From Tetraselmis striata (taxonomy: Eukaryota; Chlorophyta; Chlorodendrophyceae; Chlorodendrales; Chlorodendraceae), in contig VCJN01001870.1 of assembly GCA_006384855.1 (NCBI GenBank), forward strand, positions 59,587-123,586: DNA of 64,000 nt, read 5' to 3'. Below are positions 1-10,637 of the stretch, in pieces. Position 1 is the stretch's first letter. Every line of letters begins with the position of its first letter. Below the pieces are notes generated by a model, which worked only from the letters and a program-made list of their open reading frames with translations, was not told the DNA's origin and did not search any database. The position numbers and the translations under genes are program-made.

Positions 1-538
1 GGGACCGCTACCTCACCGACGAGAAGAAGCACGAGACGCGCAACGAGTATCGCCACATGTTGTCAGTGCTATATATGTGCTCGGATCGGATGCACTCGGA
101 TGCGCTCGGATGCGATGGAGGCTTTACCGCCTCCGCGCACGCGGCGCTCACGGACGTTGTGGCAACGCTTCGCGCGGAAAACGCCACCGCTCGCGACACC
201 GACCGCGGACGCCAACGACCTACCCGACTCCGCGATTCGCACGATCGCGACATGCATGCGGGCATGCTGCTGAAGACCGGCTCACCTACCTCCGGCGATT
301 CAAGTGCGAGAAGGCGCTTACCGGGGAGGAGCGCGAGTCGCCGAGCGCCTCGTCTACTCCCGCTTTTTCGACACCACCGCCGCCGAGCGCTCCAGCAATG
401 GCGTCGACGGCCTCCTCAACGCCCTGGACGACAAACGATTCGAGGTCGGCCTCCACCAGGCGGCCAAGGCGCAGGCTGCCGCGCAGTTCAAGGGCATGCA
501 GCGGCAGCGGAGGGAGCGGAGGCGGCAGCGGCGGCAGC
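1..538 (+). pseudogene. DIRS-1-family gag fragment
   Basis: This is a partial gag-like coding region of a tyrosine-recombinase (DIRS) retrotransposon. In forward frames it reads DEKKHETRNEYRH, then FTASAHAAL, AENATARDT and AAEDRLTYLRRFKCEKAL, matching in order the gag of the complete relative on the minus strand at 20.6-21.6 kb. The pieces sit in different frames and a short GGATGCACTCGGATG-type duplication near 90 bp breaks the reading, so it is a dead copy. It starts before the window and ends abruptly at 538, exactly where the gypsy LTR begins. The simplest reading is that gypsy inserted into this element; terminal repeats of the same family and orientation resume at 8312. The reverse transcriptase and recombinase genes expected in between are missing. 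Confidence 0.7.
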
Positions 539-945
539 TGTTTGGGTTATACCTTCCCCTACACCAAATCCTACACCTAACCCTGCACCATACCCACATA
601 ACCACTTATCTCATATTATTATCATTTCCTATTTCATATCATTACCTGCCGTACTCATGTAACTCGTACTGTAACATGTACGCATATCATTTATCATTAT
701 CAATCCCAATCACCGATGCTACTACTAACATTCCCCGATGCTGCTACTGACATTCCCCGATGCTATATTTCCGCAATGGCCAAGGCTGACCGCTGAACTG
801 CTTTGCCGCTGCCCTGCCTCTGTGCTGCTGGCTGCCGCTAAATAGCTTAACCAACTGATGATCCTGTAACATTTTCGATACTGTTTCCTCATATAACCTT
901 TGCCTTCTTGCCTCTAATTGCATTAGGGCGTTACTGTACCTCACA
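539..945 (+). repeat. 5' LTR of the gypsy element
   Basis: It begins TGTTTGGGTTATACC and ends CTGTACCTCACA. It aligns along its length with 7920-8304, including the shared stretches ACTCGTACTGTAACATGTAC and TAACATTTTCGATACTGTTT. It starts with TG and ends with CA, as LTRs do. Confidence 0.85.
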
Positions 946-946
946 T

Positions 947-966
947 TGGTTTCGCGAATCCTGGTC
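947..966 (+). promoter_or_regulatory. possible tRNA primer-binding site
   Basis: Immediately after the 5' LTR the sequence TGGTTTCGCGAATCCTGG begins with TGG, so its complement would end in CCA as a tRNA 3' end does. Position and ending fit a minus-strand primer site, but the matching tRNA was not identified. Confidence 0.35.
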
Positions 967-1004
967 GCCCCCCCCCCCCCCCCCCCCCCCGCGCTTCTCA
1001 GCTT

Positions 1005-1971
1005 ATGCCCGTATTAACCCGAAGCCAGGCCACCGCTCTCCCTGCTCAACCTTCTACCATGACTCAACCTATGGAAATCGACCCGGTCTCTCGTGCTGTC
1101 CAAGCTGAGCTTTCCAAGTTCGCTATTCGCGCCCCTGCCAACGACATCACTGCCGACCGACGCATCTCTGACCGTCGTGACCCGCCGTCTGCTCTCCACC
1201 GCTTCCTTTCTACCATCGCCGAAACTGTCCACGGCCTCTACTGGACCCCTGCTCTAGAGCAATGGCTGCTCCGCCAGTTCGACTCCGACAACGAGACCGG
1301 CGTCCTCTACCGTGCCCTCATCGACTCCCTGACTCCTATCGACCGTGAAGTGACCACCGGCATCACCCTTGCTACCTACTTCGCCGACTTTTCCGACTTC
1401 ATTAGCAAGCTTATCAAGAAACTGCACGGCTGCGCGACCTTTCACTCCCTCGTCCATAAGCATGTCAATAACCTCAAGATCGCCCCCAGCAACCCGTCTA
1501 TGGCGCGCAACTCGGTCGACCTTGCGTCCAAGATCGTCCGAGCCTTCCAGCTGCTCCCCGAGGCGGACCGCCCCAACGAATATGCTATGGTTGGACTCAT
1601 CTTGTCTCAGCTCCGGAGCAGACCAACGCCCGCGTGGAAGCAGCAGCGATGGTCGCCCGCGAGGAGCTAACAACCCTAGACACCCTTCGTCGCCACCTCG
1701 AGGCTGTCGACGCTGAGTTCGCCGCTATGGCTGCTGTTGCCAAGCGCCGTGCCAGCGGTAATCCTGGTTCTAACCCGCCGAATAAATATATTCGCCCCGG
1801 TGCTGGCCCTTTTCTTCTGCCGCTCTGCCAGGACCGCCCTCTAATCCTCCGCCTAACCCCTCTCAGGCCTCTGGCTCAGGCACTAGGCCGATTCCCGGCT
1901 TGGCCGGATATGGCCGTTATACTGGAATCTGCTATGGCTGTGGTAAAGTAGGCCATTCTATTATGGTCTGC
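1005..1971 (+). pseudogene. gag: gypsy gag polyprotein, frameshifted
   Basis: The first 220 codons run open from the ATG at 1005 and give a hydrophilic capsid-like protein rich in short helices (for example PALEQWLLRQFDSDNETG and FSDFISKLIKKLHG). Near 1640 the frame shifts to one containing LTTLDTLRRHLEAVDAEFAA. A third frame at 1930-1971 encodes a perfect retroviral-type zinc knuckle, CYGCGKVGHSIMVC (CX2CX4HX4C), which binds nucleic acid during packaging. Two frame changes are therefore needed to read the protein through, so this copy is dead. A poly-C run at about 968-990 lies just upstream of the start. Confidence 0.75.
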
Positions 1972-2173
1972 CCGGAGACTAGCCTCACTGACAAAAAAGG
2001 CTTGGCAAGCTAAAGTGGCTGCCACCAAAACCTCTAAGGGTCTTAAGGCCATGAATCTGAATGACCAATGACGGGTTGGGGCGGAGTATGCTGTCAGACG
2101 TTCGAATTGTAATTCAATCGAATTTGTCCCAGCTCCGCCGTGTTATCCCCCGACCTCTGAGGCCCGATCTCCA

Positions 2174-3050
2174 ATGGCACTGCATCCGGACGAGAATAGC
2201 CCAGCTACCGCCGCCCTAGTGGCTGACGCGCACGATGAGGCCTCCTCGGTATTGCCCACCGAGTCGTACGAGCCAGTGGCGCTCACCAGCGAGCAGGTTC
2301 GTAGGTCCTTGTCTGCCGCTGACTTTGCCATCCCTGCGGATAATCCAACCGAGGGCATGTCTCGCACTGAGAAACGTTTTGCTATTCGCCGGTTCCGTCA
2401 ACGCCAGTACGCTAAACAACGGCAGGCTAAAAAGAATATTGACCGGCGAACTGCCTGCCCACCTGACTCTACTCGTTTTGATAAAAGTGAAATATCTCGA
2501 CTAAACTCTGAATATGGTCCCATAACTCTGGACGCTTGTGCCTCTGCGTTTGACGCTTGAGCATGAGTATTGCTCTAAGGATAAACCCTTTATCTCCACT
2601 TCAGCAATTGGTCATACTGTACTAATAAATCCACCGTACGACGAATCAGTATTGCCAATTCTCGAACATTTTGAGACTCAACACCAGGAATCACCCTATG
2701 ACACCCGTGCTATAATCATTTTGCCCCGTTGGTCTTCTGACTTAGGGAAATCTTGGACCCCTATACTGAAAAAGTACAAACGACTCCATTCCTAACCCGC
2801 GGGTACCTATCTGTTCCACACTGCCACATCTGCCACTAAGGACTTGCCGATGCCACCCACAGAGTGGATAGTTGACGTATACCTCGCAGATAGCACTGTC
2901 GAGGAACGTGAGGCTGCTACCATTAATTCTGTCATGGCCACTGAGGACTACAAAGCCCTCGGCTACGCGAATCTCAAGGTAAGACATACATCCCGCGTGC
3001 CCGGTTCAAGTCGCACCAACTCCGCTTTGAAGCAGAAAAGGCGTTTATAA
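2174..3050 (+). pseudogene. Dam-like N6-adenine methyltransferase region of gypsy
   Basis: Between gag and protease lies a region with the layout of phage/transposon Dam-like DNA adenine methyltransferases: an N-terminal FDKSEISRLN, then EYGPITLDACA (the usual fold opening) up to about 2560. After a frame change come PFISTSAIGHTVLINPPYD with the catalytic NPPY at about 2628-2639, a following LEHFETQHQESPYDTRAI, and ILPRWSSDLGKSW. Such domains are known from DIRS elements and some algal gypsy elements; their role in the element is not settled. At least two frame changes (about 2560 and 2795) disrupt it, so activity is not expected. Confidence 0.65.
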
Positions 3051-3059
3051 CGTCTATGA

Positions 3060-3725
3060 ACGACAACGATATGCTATTACTCAAACCGACCCTAACTGAA
3101 CACCCTTCTTTACCGCCCGCTACTATGATGCTCGATAGCGGCGCTACCCTTTGCTTTCTTGATGAACAATCTGTCCGCCTAATTACCCACTAAACCTCTA
3201 AATAATAAAATACGGATCGTCATGGCTGATGGCCGTCTGTCTCTCGCGGCTAAATCATGCACCCTTAAGTTGAATATACACGGTTATACGGCTACAGTTG
3301 AATTTATCGTTACTACATTACAGAACCCGTTCAAGTGTGTTCTGGGCATGTCCTTCCTAAAATCGCACAACCCCGATATTGATTGGCCAACCGGTAAATT
3401 AACTTTTCCCGATGGCAGTGAAATAATCTGCCCTACTCAGTCCCGCGAATCTAACATCGATATCGTTCACGCTAATGCTATGGCTCGCGAGATAAAGCGA
3501 AGAGATCCGAATACTGTATTTTTCTGCGCAATCCTAAAAGAATATGACGCTAATGAAACAACTACCGCGGACCAAATTGACTCCGACATCGCGGCAGTGA
3601 CTACTGACCAAACCACAGAATACACTGAAACGTACAGTCTATACTTCTTAAGCACCGCTCTATTTGCCAACCCCTTGCCTCCCTACCGCAATCACGCCGT
3701 GACCTCGACCTTGAAATACCGCTAA
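3060..3725 (+). pseudogene. gypsy aspartic protease
   Basis: The frame around 3128 reads MMLDSGATLCFLDE, containing the D-S/T-G active site of retropepsins, which cleave the polyprotein. After stops near 3191-3205 a second open stretch from 3222 continues the fold (LNIHGYTATVEFIV, then CVLGMSFLKSHNPDIDW; the 'LGMDFL' block is typical for gypsy proteases). The stops between the two halves make it non-functional as it stands. It ends shortly before the reverse transcriptase. Confidence 0.7.
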
Positions 3726-3759
3726 CCGAAAATGCCTTTGTTCCGGCCGGAAAAGTCTA

Positions 3760-6380
3760 CCGACTGTAACCCGCTGAATTAGAGGAATTAAAGAAACATC
3801 TTAACAGCTTCTTAGAGAAGGGCTTTATCCGTGAGTCTTTCTCTCCCTTTGCCGCTCTTGTCATGTTCGCTCGAAAGGCAAACGGCGGCCTCCGCATGTG
3901 CATCGACTACCGTCAGCTTAACAAATACACCAAACGAATCGAGTTTCATGTACCCAACGCGGACATGCTACTCGATATGCTGCCTGGTGTTGCAGTTTAC
4001 TCTGCTCTCGACCTTGCTCTCGGATACCACCAACTTCGCATCAAAGACTGACGTACAGAAAACTTCGTTTAAATGCCAGTTCGGTCAGTTCGAGTTTCTA
4101 GTAATGCCCTTTGGCCTCACAAACGCCCCCTCTGCCTTCCAACGTTGGATGAACCATATTCTACAGCCTCACAAAAACACCTTTATCCTCGTTTACCTTG
4201 ACGACGTTTTATTAATTTTCAGCAACTCTCGCGACGAACACCTCAACCATCTTGACATCACACTCGGCTTATTGGCGCAGAATGATATACGACTACGGTT
4301 ACCTAAGTGCTTTTTCGGTAAACACGAGCGCTCGAATACTTAGGGCACATGGCCAGCAAAGCTGGCGCCTATGTCCCTCAGATAATAGAGTCTCCGCCGT
4401 TAAGAACTGATCCCCGCCGCGGTCTGTTCAGCAGGTCCAGCAGTTCCTGGGCTTTTGCATTATTTACCGCCGATGCATACACAAACACTCTCACTTAGCT
4501 GCACCCCTTTACGACATTACTCGCAAGAAGAAAAATTTCGAGTGGGGCGTACCGGTACGTCCACACACTGCGTTTAATGCACTGAAACACGCGCTCTATT
4601 CTACCCATGTACTAGTGAGTCCTAAGACCGGTCCTGACGCGGAATTCGTCATTCCCCTACCTCTTTGGGTTGAGCGGAGGAAAAGGAGAGCCGCGTCCGA
4701 AATCGCCTGGAATACGAGAGAATCGATACCGGTTACAATACGGTTTTATCACGGATTTTTAGGCGTCCGTCCTCCGTCCTCCGTCCTCGTGTGCTGCGTC
4801 TTCGTGAATGAACCGTCATACGTTCGATCTGTGCTCGTTTGATTTCTAGGCACTCCTACCACAGTCCGTAAAAATCCTGCGACTAAGACGGATCTATCGT
4901 GAATTATACCGGAAACATCCTGCAAAAATCACGAATGTCCTCCGTCCGTCCTGTCACATACGCGCTTCGCGTATGAACCGTCATACGTTCGGTTTTCGCT
5001 CGTTTGATTTCACGGTACTGGTACGTGTACGGTAACATTCTGAATGGATGCGCGTGTATTCTAGCCCAGGCACGTCATATATTCGTCTAAAACGCCAAAA
5101 TAACGCGGTACCGCAGCGCGTTTTTACTGCTGAATCAGCAAGCGAGACTCGCCCTCTATATTTATACAGCGACTATATACACGGTGGTCCGAGGATATGC
5201 TGTAACATGATGGTGTAAAAAGGGGTCGCCGCGGTGCGGGGGCAGTCCGCCGACCCGGGTATATACGGTGGTGCGAGTATATAATTACACGAGCTAGCAG
5301 CAGAATATATTTGCTGTAAAATGATGCTGTAAAAAGGGGTCGCCGCGGTGCGGGGGCAGTCCGCCGACCCGGGGCCCGGCGTCCGTCGACGGACGGGCGA
5401 CGGTCGAACGACGGCCTCCGGCGTCCGGTGCCGGTACAGGCGGCGGGCGTGGCGATTCGCGCCGTGCCCGCCCCGTAGACCTGACGACCGGCCCGACCTG
5501 CGCGGCCTCGTGCGGGATGCGGGCCGCCTGTAGGCGGCTTGTACTGTATTGCTGATCTTGTAGTGCTGTTTTTTTTTTTTGGGGTAGTACAACTTTTAGC
5601 GGTGGGTTGGGTACCGGCCTTTTTGTAATGCACACCAGTAGTCAGCGGCCCGCTTTTACGCGGCTTGCAGATTTAATCTGTTTTACAAAATAATACGTCT
5701 CTTTTGAAAAATAAATTAGTGACAAATCTAACGCTAAAAGCATTATTACCCGGAAACAACAGTATTACAAGATCAACACGACAAGCCGGCTAAAAGCGGC
5801 CCGCATCCCGCACGGCCGCACCACGCTCAACCCAAGAGGTAGGGGCACCTCCACAGATCCCCGGCGCGAAGCGCCGCTTAGTATCCACGGATGCCAGTAA
5901 ATACGCTTTAGGCGCCGTTCTTTTACAAAAAAGATGATTCGAACAAATTACGCCCGTGCGCTTACGCGCTCACTTTGCCAAAGTACTACAGCCTGCTCAC
6001 ACAAATTATCCTACACACGACCAAGAACTATTGGGGGTTGTCTGCGCGTTTCAAGAATGGCGCTGCTATGTCGAAGGTGCTGCTAGCATTACAGTAACTA
6101 CTCATCATGCCACCTTACGTCATTTACCAACTCAAGATGCCCTCGGCCGCCGCCACGCCCTACGGCTCTCTGACATTTCACCTTATCTTGCCATCTCAAC
6201 CCGCACTCAAAAACCTATATATTCTGTCAATACTTTACCGCAAAGGTAGTCAAAATGAAGCTGGCGCCCTATCCCGCCGACCTAATCTTAAACATGACGT
6301 CCTCGCCGCTGAGAAAAGATTACTTGACTCCGAACTAGAGGATGTGCATGATTTTTTCTCGTCTATGTGTCACCTGCCTG
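3760..6380 (+). pseudogene. gypsy reverse transcriptase-RNase H, split by a 1.2-kb insertion
   Basis: RT blocks appear in order: LKKHLNSFLEKGFIRES, then VMFARKANGGLRMCIDYRQL and YSALDLALGYHQLRI. After a one-base frame change near 4050 come KTSFKCQFGQFEFLVMPFG, NAPSAFQRWMN and FILVYLDDVLLIF with the catalytic YLDD at about 4195. The connection domain runs to EFVI at 4653 and is then cut by an unrelated repeat (4654-5880). RNase H resumes in frame at 5881 with VSTDASKYALGAVL, followed by HDQELLGVV. The third acidic site reads THHATLR, where TDH is usual, so catalysis would be lost even without the insertion. Confidence 0.85.
4654..5880 (+). repeat. 1.2-kb dispersed repeat, copy A (inserted in gypsy RNase H)
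   Basis: This unit recurs inverted at 40044-41164 and direct at 44193-45251. It starts with CCCCTACCTC(T)TTGGGTTGAGCG, and the exact reverse complement of that end lies 36 bp inside the right end. The right end carries a GGCGC-GAA-GCGCC hairpin followed by GCTTA. Removing it restores the RNase H frame (EFVI|VSTDAS) with no target-site duplication. It contains no convincing gene; open frames in it follow from GC-rich composition. Copy A has one extra internal duplication of about 115 bp (around 5222-5340) that the other copies lack. Subterminal inverted repeat plus 3' hairpin without duplication resembles Helentron/Helitron2-type elements; a viral origin is the alternative. Confidence 0.85.
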
Positions 6381-6542
6381 CAAGTTGACCCCTCACTGCT
6401 TAACCGCATTCGCCACGGCTATAGCATTGATGCAAATTATTCAGGCCCCTGTATACCTGTCTGTGTCAACTTTGATTATGCCGACAACCTTTCTTGGATG
6501 GCTGATAAAATCTGCATAGTTACCTGCTGCCGATAAAAGATC

Positions 6543-7880
6543 ATGCACTCTTTAATACACGAATATCATGATACTGTTGGACACCCGGACGTCCGACGCA
6601 CTTTACTCAATATTTCAAAAACGTTCTGGTGGCCACGCATGAACAAAGACATAGAACAATACTGCAAACATTATTGCTCCACCTGTCAACGCATTAAAGC
6701 TTCTACCCAAAAATCACCCGGTATAATATTTCCGTTACCAAAAGCCTCTCGACCTTGGGAGATTATTTCAATGGATTCTATAACAAGTCTCCCTTTGCAA
6801 GACGGCCATGATGCTATTGCAACCTTTGTCTGCACCTTTTCCAAACAAGCCCACTTTATTCCCTGCAACATGTATATTGACGCTCCTCAGTTAGCCAAAC
6901 TGTTTTTTAATAACATCCACCGTCATCACGGCATGTGCCGCACTATCATTTCCGAACGTGATCCCCGCATTTTGTCAATCCTTGTTCCGCTATCTCTCAA
7001 AACAAAATTTATCATATCATCTTCATACCACCCTGAAACTGACTGCCAAACTGAACGCACCCACCGCACTGTTGAACAAATACTTCGCGCTTTTGTCATA
7101 AAAATCATGGTGATGACTGGTTGAATGCCCTATCTCTTGCTGAATTCTCATATGATAACTCCACCCACTCCGCCACAAATCACACTCCCTTTGAAGCCGG
7201 GTATGGCCTAAATCCGTTAACCCCTGCCAGTCTCTTGCGCCAACCCCCGAATACTAACCACCCACACCTTGGCCTCTTACATACTATACATGATACTCAT
7301 GCCCTTATAACCGAACAGCTAAAATTAGCCGACGAATACCAAAAAGCTTATGCAAACAACCGTACCCGACCAAAAGATTTTTTTGAGGGTGATAAGGTGT
7401 GGTTGTCTACTGAACACCTCCTATTACGAAATCAACAAACTATAAAATTCCGTCAACGTTTTATTGGCCCTTATCCCATTGTTCGTAAAATGTCACCTCA
7501 AGCTTACCACATACGTTTACCCCCCCACAATGGAATGCCACCCTGTGTTGCACATTTCCCGCCTTCGTCGCTGTCACTCCCCTGATGTTCCACCCGACAT
7601 TGTCCCCGGTCGAACAGCTCTACCAGCAGATGAATTTATCATAGACAAAACCCAAGACCACCGTATCGAGTATAACAACGATAACCTTGACTACTCCCGC
7701 GGCCCTGCACTTCTGTTCCTAGTGCGTTGGCAAGGCTTTGACGGATCCCATAACTCATAGCAAAGTCTTCGTCGTGTTGATATGCTACACCTATATGCGG
7801 ACAAATCTCAGTCCTTGCGTGACTTATTCCACACACCACACTACCGCAACTTGCATTCCAAATATCCGGCCCGCTTCCCT
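6543..7880 (+). pseudogene. gypsy integrase with C-terminal chromodomain
   Basis: The integrase opens with the HHCC zinc domain (HEYHDTVGH and CKHYCSTCQ). The DDE core follows: D in IISMDSITSLP, D in IISERDPRIL, and the glutamate region QTERTHRTVEQ, spaced as in Ty3/gypsy integrases. A frame change at about 7121 leads into LAEFSYDNSTHSATNHTPFE and the C-terminal domain VWLSTEHLLL to VRKMSPQAYHIRLP. From about 7640 a chromodomain is visible (EFIIDKTQDHRI, then LLFLVRWQGFDGSHNS), where the codon expected for Trp is TAG. Chromodomains direct chromovirus integration to marked chromatin. The stop and frameshifts show the copy is dead. Confidence 0.85.
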
Positions 7881-7905
7881 TAACCTACCGTAGCTATTTT
7901 CTTCC

Positions 7906-7919
7906 GTGAGGGGAAGGCA
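7906..7919 (+). promoter_or_regulatory. polypurine tract of gypsy
   Basis: GTGAGGGGAAGGCA directly abuts the 3' LTR, the expected place and composition for the plus-strand primer. Confidence 0.7.
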
Positions 7920-8304
7920 TGTTCGAGTTACACCTAACCCTACACCAAATCCTACACCTAACCTTGCACTATATACCCACATAACCACTTATATTATTAT
8001 CATTTCCTATATCATATCATTACGTACCTGCCATACTCTTGTAACTCGTACTGTAACATGTACGCATATCATTTATCATTATCAATCCCAATCACCAATG
8101 CTACTACTAACATTCCCCGACGATGCTACCGACATTCCCCGATGCTATATTTCCGCAATGGCCACTGCTCTGCTCTGCCTCTGTGCTGCTGGCTGCCGCT
8201 AAATAGCTGAACCAACTGATGATCCTGTAACATTTTCGATACTGTTTCCTCACAGCCTTTGCCGTCTTGCCTCTAATTGCATGACGGCATCACTGTACCT
8301 CACA
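7920..8304 (+). repeat. 3' LTR of the gypsy element
   Basis: It begins TGTTCGAGTTACACC and ends CTGTACCTCACA, homologous along its length to 539-945, with scattered substitutions and small indels. Confidence 0.85.
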
Positions 8305-8311
8305 GCAACAA

Positions 8312-8592
8312 TGCAGCATCGGGCCAAGTACGACGGGTGTTACCTGACGTTTCGAATTGCGCCGTGCGCGGCTAGGACGCCACTGCCGTTTGCTCACGTC
8401 CATCCCTCCCCCCGATATGACGCCCCGCGACGCGGCGGTGTCTCCACCTTCTGCCTTGGCGCCAGCTTCCAGCTAGCGCAACCCACCCTTCCCAACCCGT
8501 TCATGCGTGCTTTGGGGCCTGAGCCCATGTGCCAAATGTTACAAGATATCTAACACCTTTTTGGCAACACCGCGAGCCCCATGCTTTGCTAA
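8312..8592 (+). repeat. DIRS-1-family terminal repeats (A2 then B2)
   Basis: Bases 8312-8561 match the reverse complement of the A repeats at 17962-18240 and 21754-21961. Bases 8562-8592 match the short B repeat (its reverse complement begins TTAGCAAAGCA). The orientation agrees with the gag fragment at 1-538, so this is probably the 3' end of the element into which gypsy inserted, with its pol and recombinase genes deleted. Confidence 0.7.
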
Positions 8593-8997
8593 TTGCGACT
8601 TACATGCCAGCTGACAGGGATATGATTTTAGAAAGTTATGTGCTGACGATAGTCTCGGGCATCCACGCTGATGCTCTCGGAGCAATGTGTGATGAAAGGT
8701 GTGGTCGTTATACGGGTTCGTGCTATTAGTGCTCGCACCCGCACTCGCATCCTGGTATGCGGCCCGCACCGCGCTTGAGCCGCGTCCCGTAACTGGCTGT
8801 ACGTAACAATACCTCGTCTGGTAAGAGCTCAGCAAGTTTCTGAGTGCGGGTCTGTATTTTGGAAAACCCGGTCGGAACGGAGGAGGTTATTATGATCTCA
8901 AGCCCAAGGAGCCACTCGCGCAGCAGACTTTGCATCTCCGTGCGAGATCCCCTCGCTACCGGCATATCTCCTCAAGGCTTGACGAAGTTACGGGTCA

Positions 8998-9246
8998 GGA
9001 CCACGCGGACTTCGCTCTACGAGGCACCTTAAGGAGGATCAAGCTGCTAGCGCCTAGCGGGCTTGCTTGCCTGTTAATCCAACAGTATATTAGACCTTAC
9101 ACTGGACAATTCGGGGAACATCCCCTGGTTGGACAGTCCCAGAGTATTCCATGCTCGGGTAGCCGTGTATGGCCCATCGTCCGGGCCGGTACTTATTAGA
9201 TTCTGGGTACAGCCATGATAGGACGGGTGTAATGACTGACTGACTG
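8998..9246 (+). repeat. dispersed repeat R1, uninterrupted copy
   Basis: It runs from GACCACGCGGACTTCGCTCT to the GACTGACTGACTGG end. A second copy lies at 45308-46770, but there it is split by a 1.18-kb insertion; this copy therefore shows the empty site. No coding potential is seen. The bases from 8593 to 8997 hold no recognisable gene. Confidence 0.8.
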
Positions 9247-9464
9247 GCGATACCCTTTGAGGACACGAATACACGCGTCGTACCCGGGTGACGGTAATGT
9301 ATGCGATGACGCGCCGCCTGCGTTGCTCATCATTCACTATACCGTACAATTAATTAAGCAATGCGGTTCGCGCGGGGTCAAAAACAATGAATTGTTTTGC
9401 ACCTTCAGGTCGGAGTATTCGTTAAATGTTCGCGTATGTTCTGTAATCTGATGTGTTCCTCCGA

Positions 9465-9712
9465 TTAGCAAAACAGGGGGCTCGCGGTTTTGCCAGCAAG
9501 GTGTTAGATCTCTTATAACGTTTGGCACAGGGGCTCAGGCCCCAAAGCACGCATGAAAGGGTTGGGAAGGGTGGGTTGCGCTAGCTGGAAGCTGGCGCAA
9601 AGGCAGAAGGTGGAGACACCGCCGTGTCGGGGGCGTCATATCGGGGTGAGGGATGGACGTGGGCAAACGGCAGTGGCGTCCTAGCCGCGTATGGCGGAAT
9701 TTGTAAAGGGTT
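9465..9712 (-). repeat. DIRS-1-family terminal repeats (B and A), inverted partner
   Basis: TTAGCAAAACAGGGGGCTCG marks the B repeat, followed by the A repeat with the landmarks CACGCATGAAAGGGTTGGG and GCGCTAGCTGGAAGCTGG. It faces the copy at 8312-8592, so two ends of the same family point at each other across 870 bp. Confidence 0.7.
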
Positions 9713-10637
9713 CCTTGATGCAGGGTTATTTCAACTTCTGCAAATAAAATCCTCTTGCGCTGAATTCATTCAGAGTTGTCAAAGTTTCGAAGACACAGGA
9801 TCGTCGCGGAATTGCAGACGCGAATGATGGGAGCGTCTTGTACCAGAAGGGCTGACGCACGCTGATAGTGCGCGTTAGCTACAAGCCCGGTAAGGTAAAC
9901 ATGCACACACAGTGCGTATGTCTCTGCAAGCGTGGGCTTGGGGTGCTTTTGCCCTCCAGATGCGTGCATGCAATCATATACATACCACTCCAGAAGAGCC
10001 CCGCTTACACATTCTGAGGAGGCTGCCCTCAATATATGAAATGGGGAGGTTGAAAATAGCATTCCCATTTGTATTTGTTGACATATCTGCTATAATATCA
10101 TCTATTCTACCCGGGTTTAACCCTAAAACCCGTTGGAGACCAATGAACGCTTTGGGGCAGAGTATTCACGGCAACACTGTATGAAGGGAACATCATCCGA
10201 AACAGCACAAAAAATTACCCTGTTTTTCACTCACAAACATCAAGACGTTTGCATATTCATATCACAGGGTGTGATTCACACGGTGTGTTTAGGTGTTTCA
10301 AAGGTGAGTAAGGAACGATGCCAAAGCGCGTTCAGCTGGGTTCTCAGAGCTGCCGGACATTAGGGCAGAAAACATGAGAGAATATGGCGTGTTGGTGCAC
10401 GTCAGATGATTTGACTGGTTTCTTGCAGTGTCCTGAACTATTGGGTACTTTGACGACAGATCACAGAGCAGCGCTCTCATCGCAGGACGGGACACGCATC
10501 AGTCATTTGAGTGGTGGATATAGGGGGCCATGGCCACATTATATCTCGGCGGCACAGTGAGGTGTACAAGCTGCTATTGGAATGCTAGTTTGCGGGTACC
10601 CTGCTCGCATGCAGAGTCACTAAACAGGAGTATCTAG
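9713..10637. other. intergenic, nothing recognised
   Basis: No frame with coherent protein features, RNA gene or repeat shared with the rest of the window was seen here. It lies downstream of the 3' end of the cysteine-rich gene and may contain its 3' untranslated region. Confidence 0.5.

Larger units (their letters stand above)
539..8304 (+). mobile_element. Ty3/gypsy chromovirus-type LTR retrotransposon, degenerate and interrupted
   Basis: Two direct LTRs (539-945 and 7920-8304) enclose, in order, gag with a CCHC knuckle, a Dam-like methyltransferase region, aspartic protease, reverse transcriptase, RNase H, integrase and a chromodomain; a purine tract precedes the 3' LTR. This order is that of Ty3/gypsy elements, and a chromodomain at the integrase C terminus marks a chromovirus. 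The five bases before the 5' LTR (GCAGC) and after the 3' LTR (GCAAC) agree at four positions, consistent with an eroded target-site duplication. Frameshifts and stops interrupt most domains, and a separate 1.2-kb repeat sits inside RNase H. The LTRs are clearly alike but carry many differences, so the insertion is old. Confidence 0.85.

Noticed and set aside
5124-5635. Open frames of 110-170 codons within the dispersed repeat, also seen in copies B and C
   Set aside because: Several frames on both strands are open at once because of high GC content. No motif or consistent start is conserved, and the copies differ by frame-disrupting indels.
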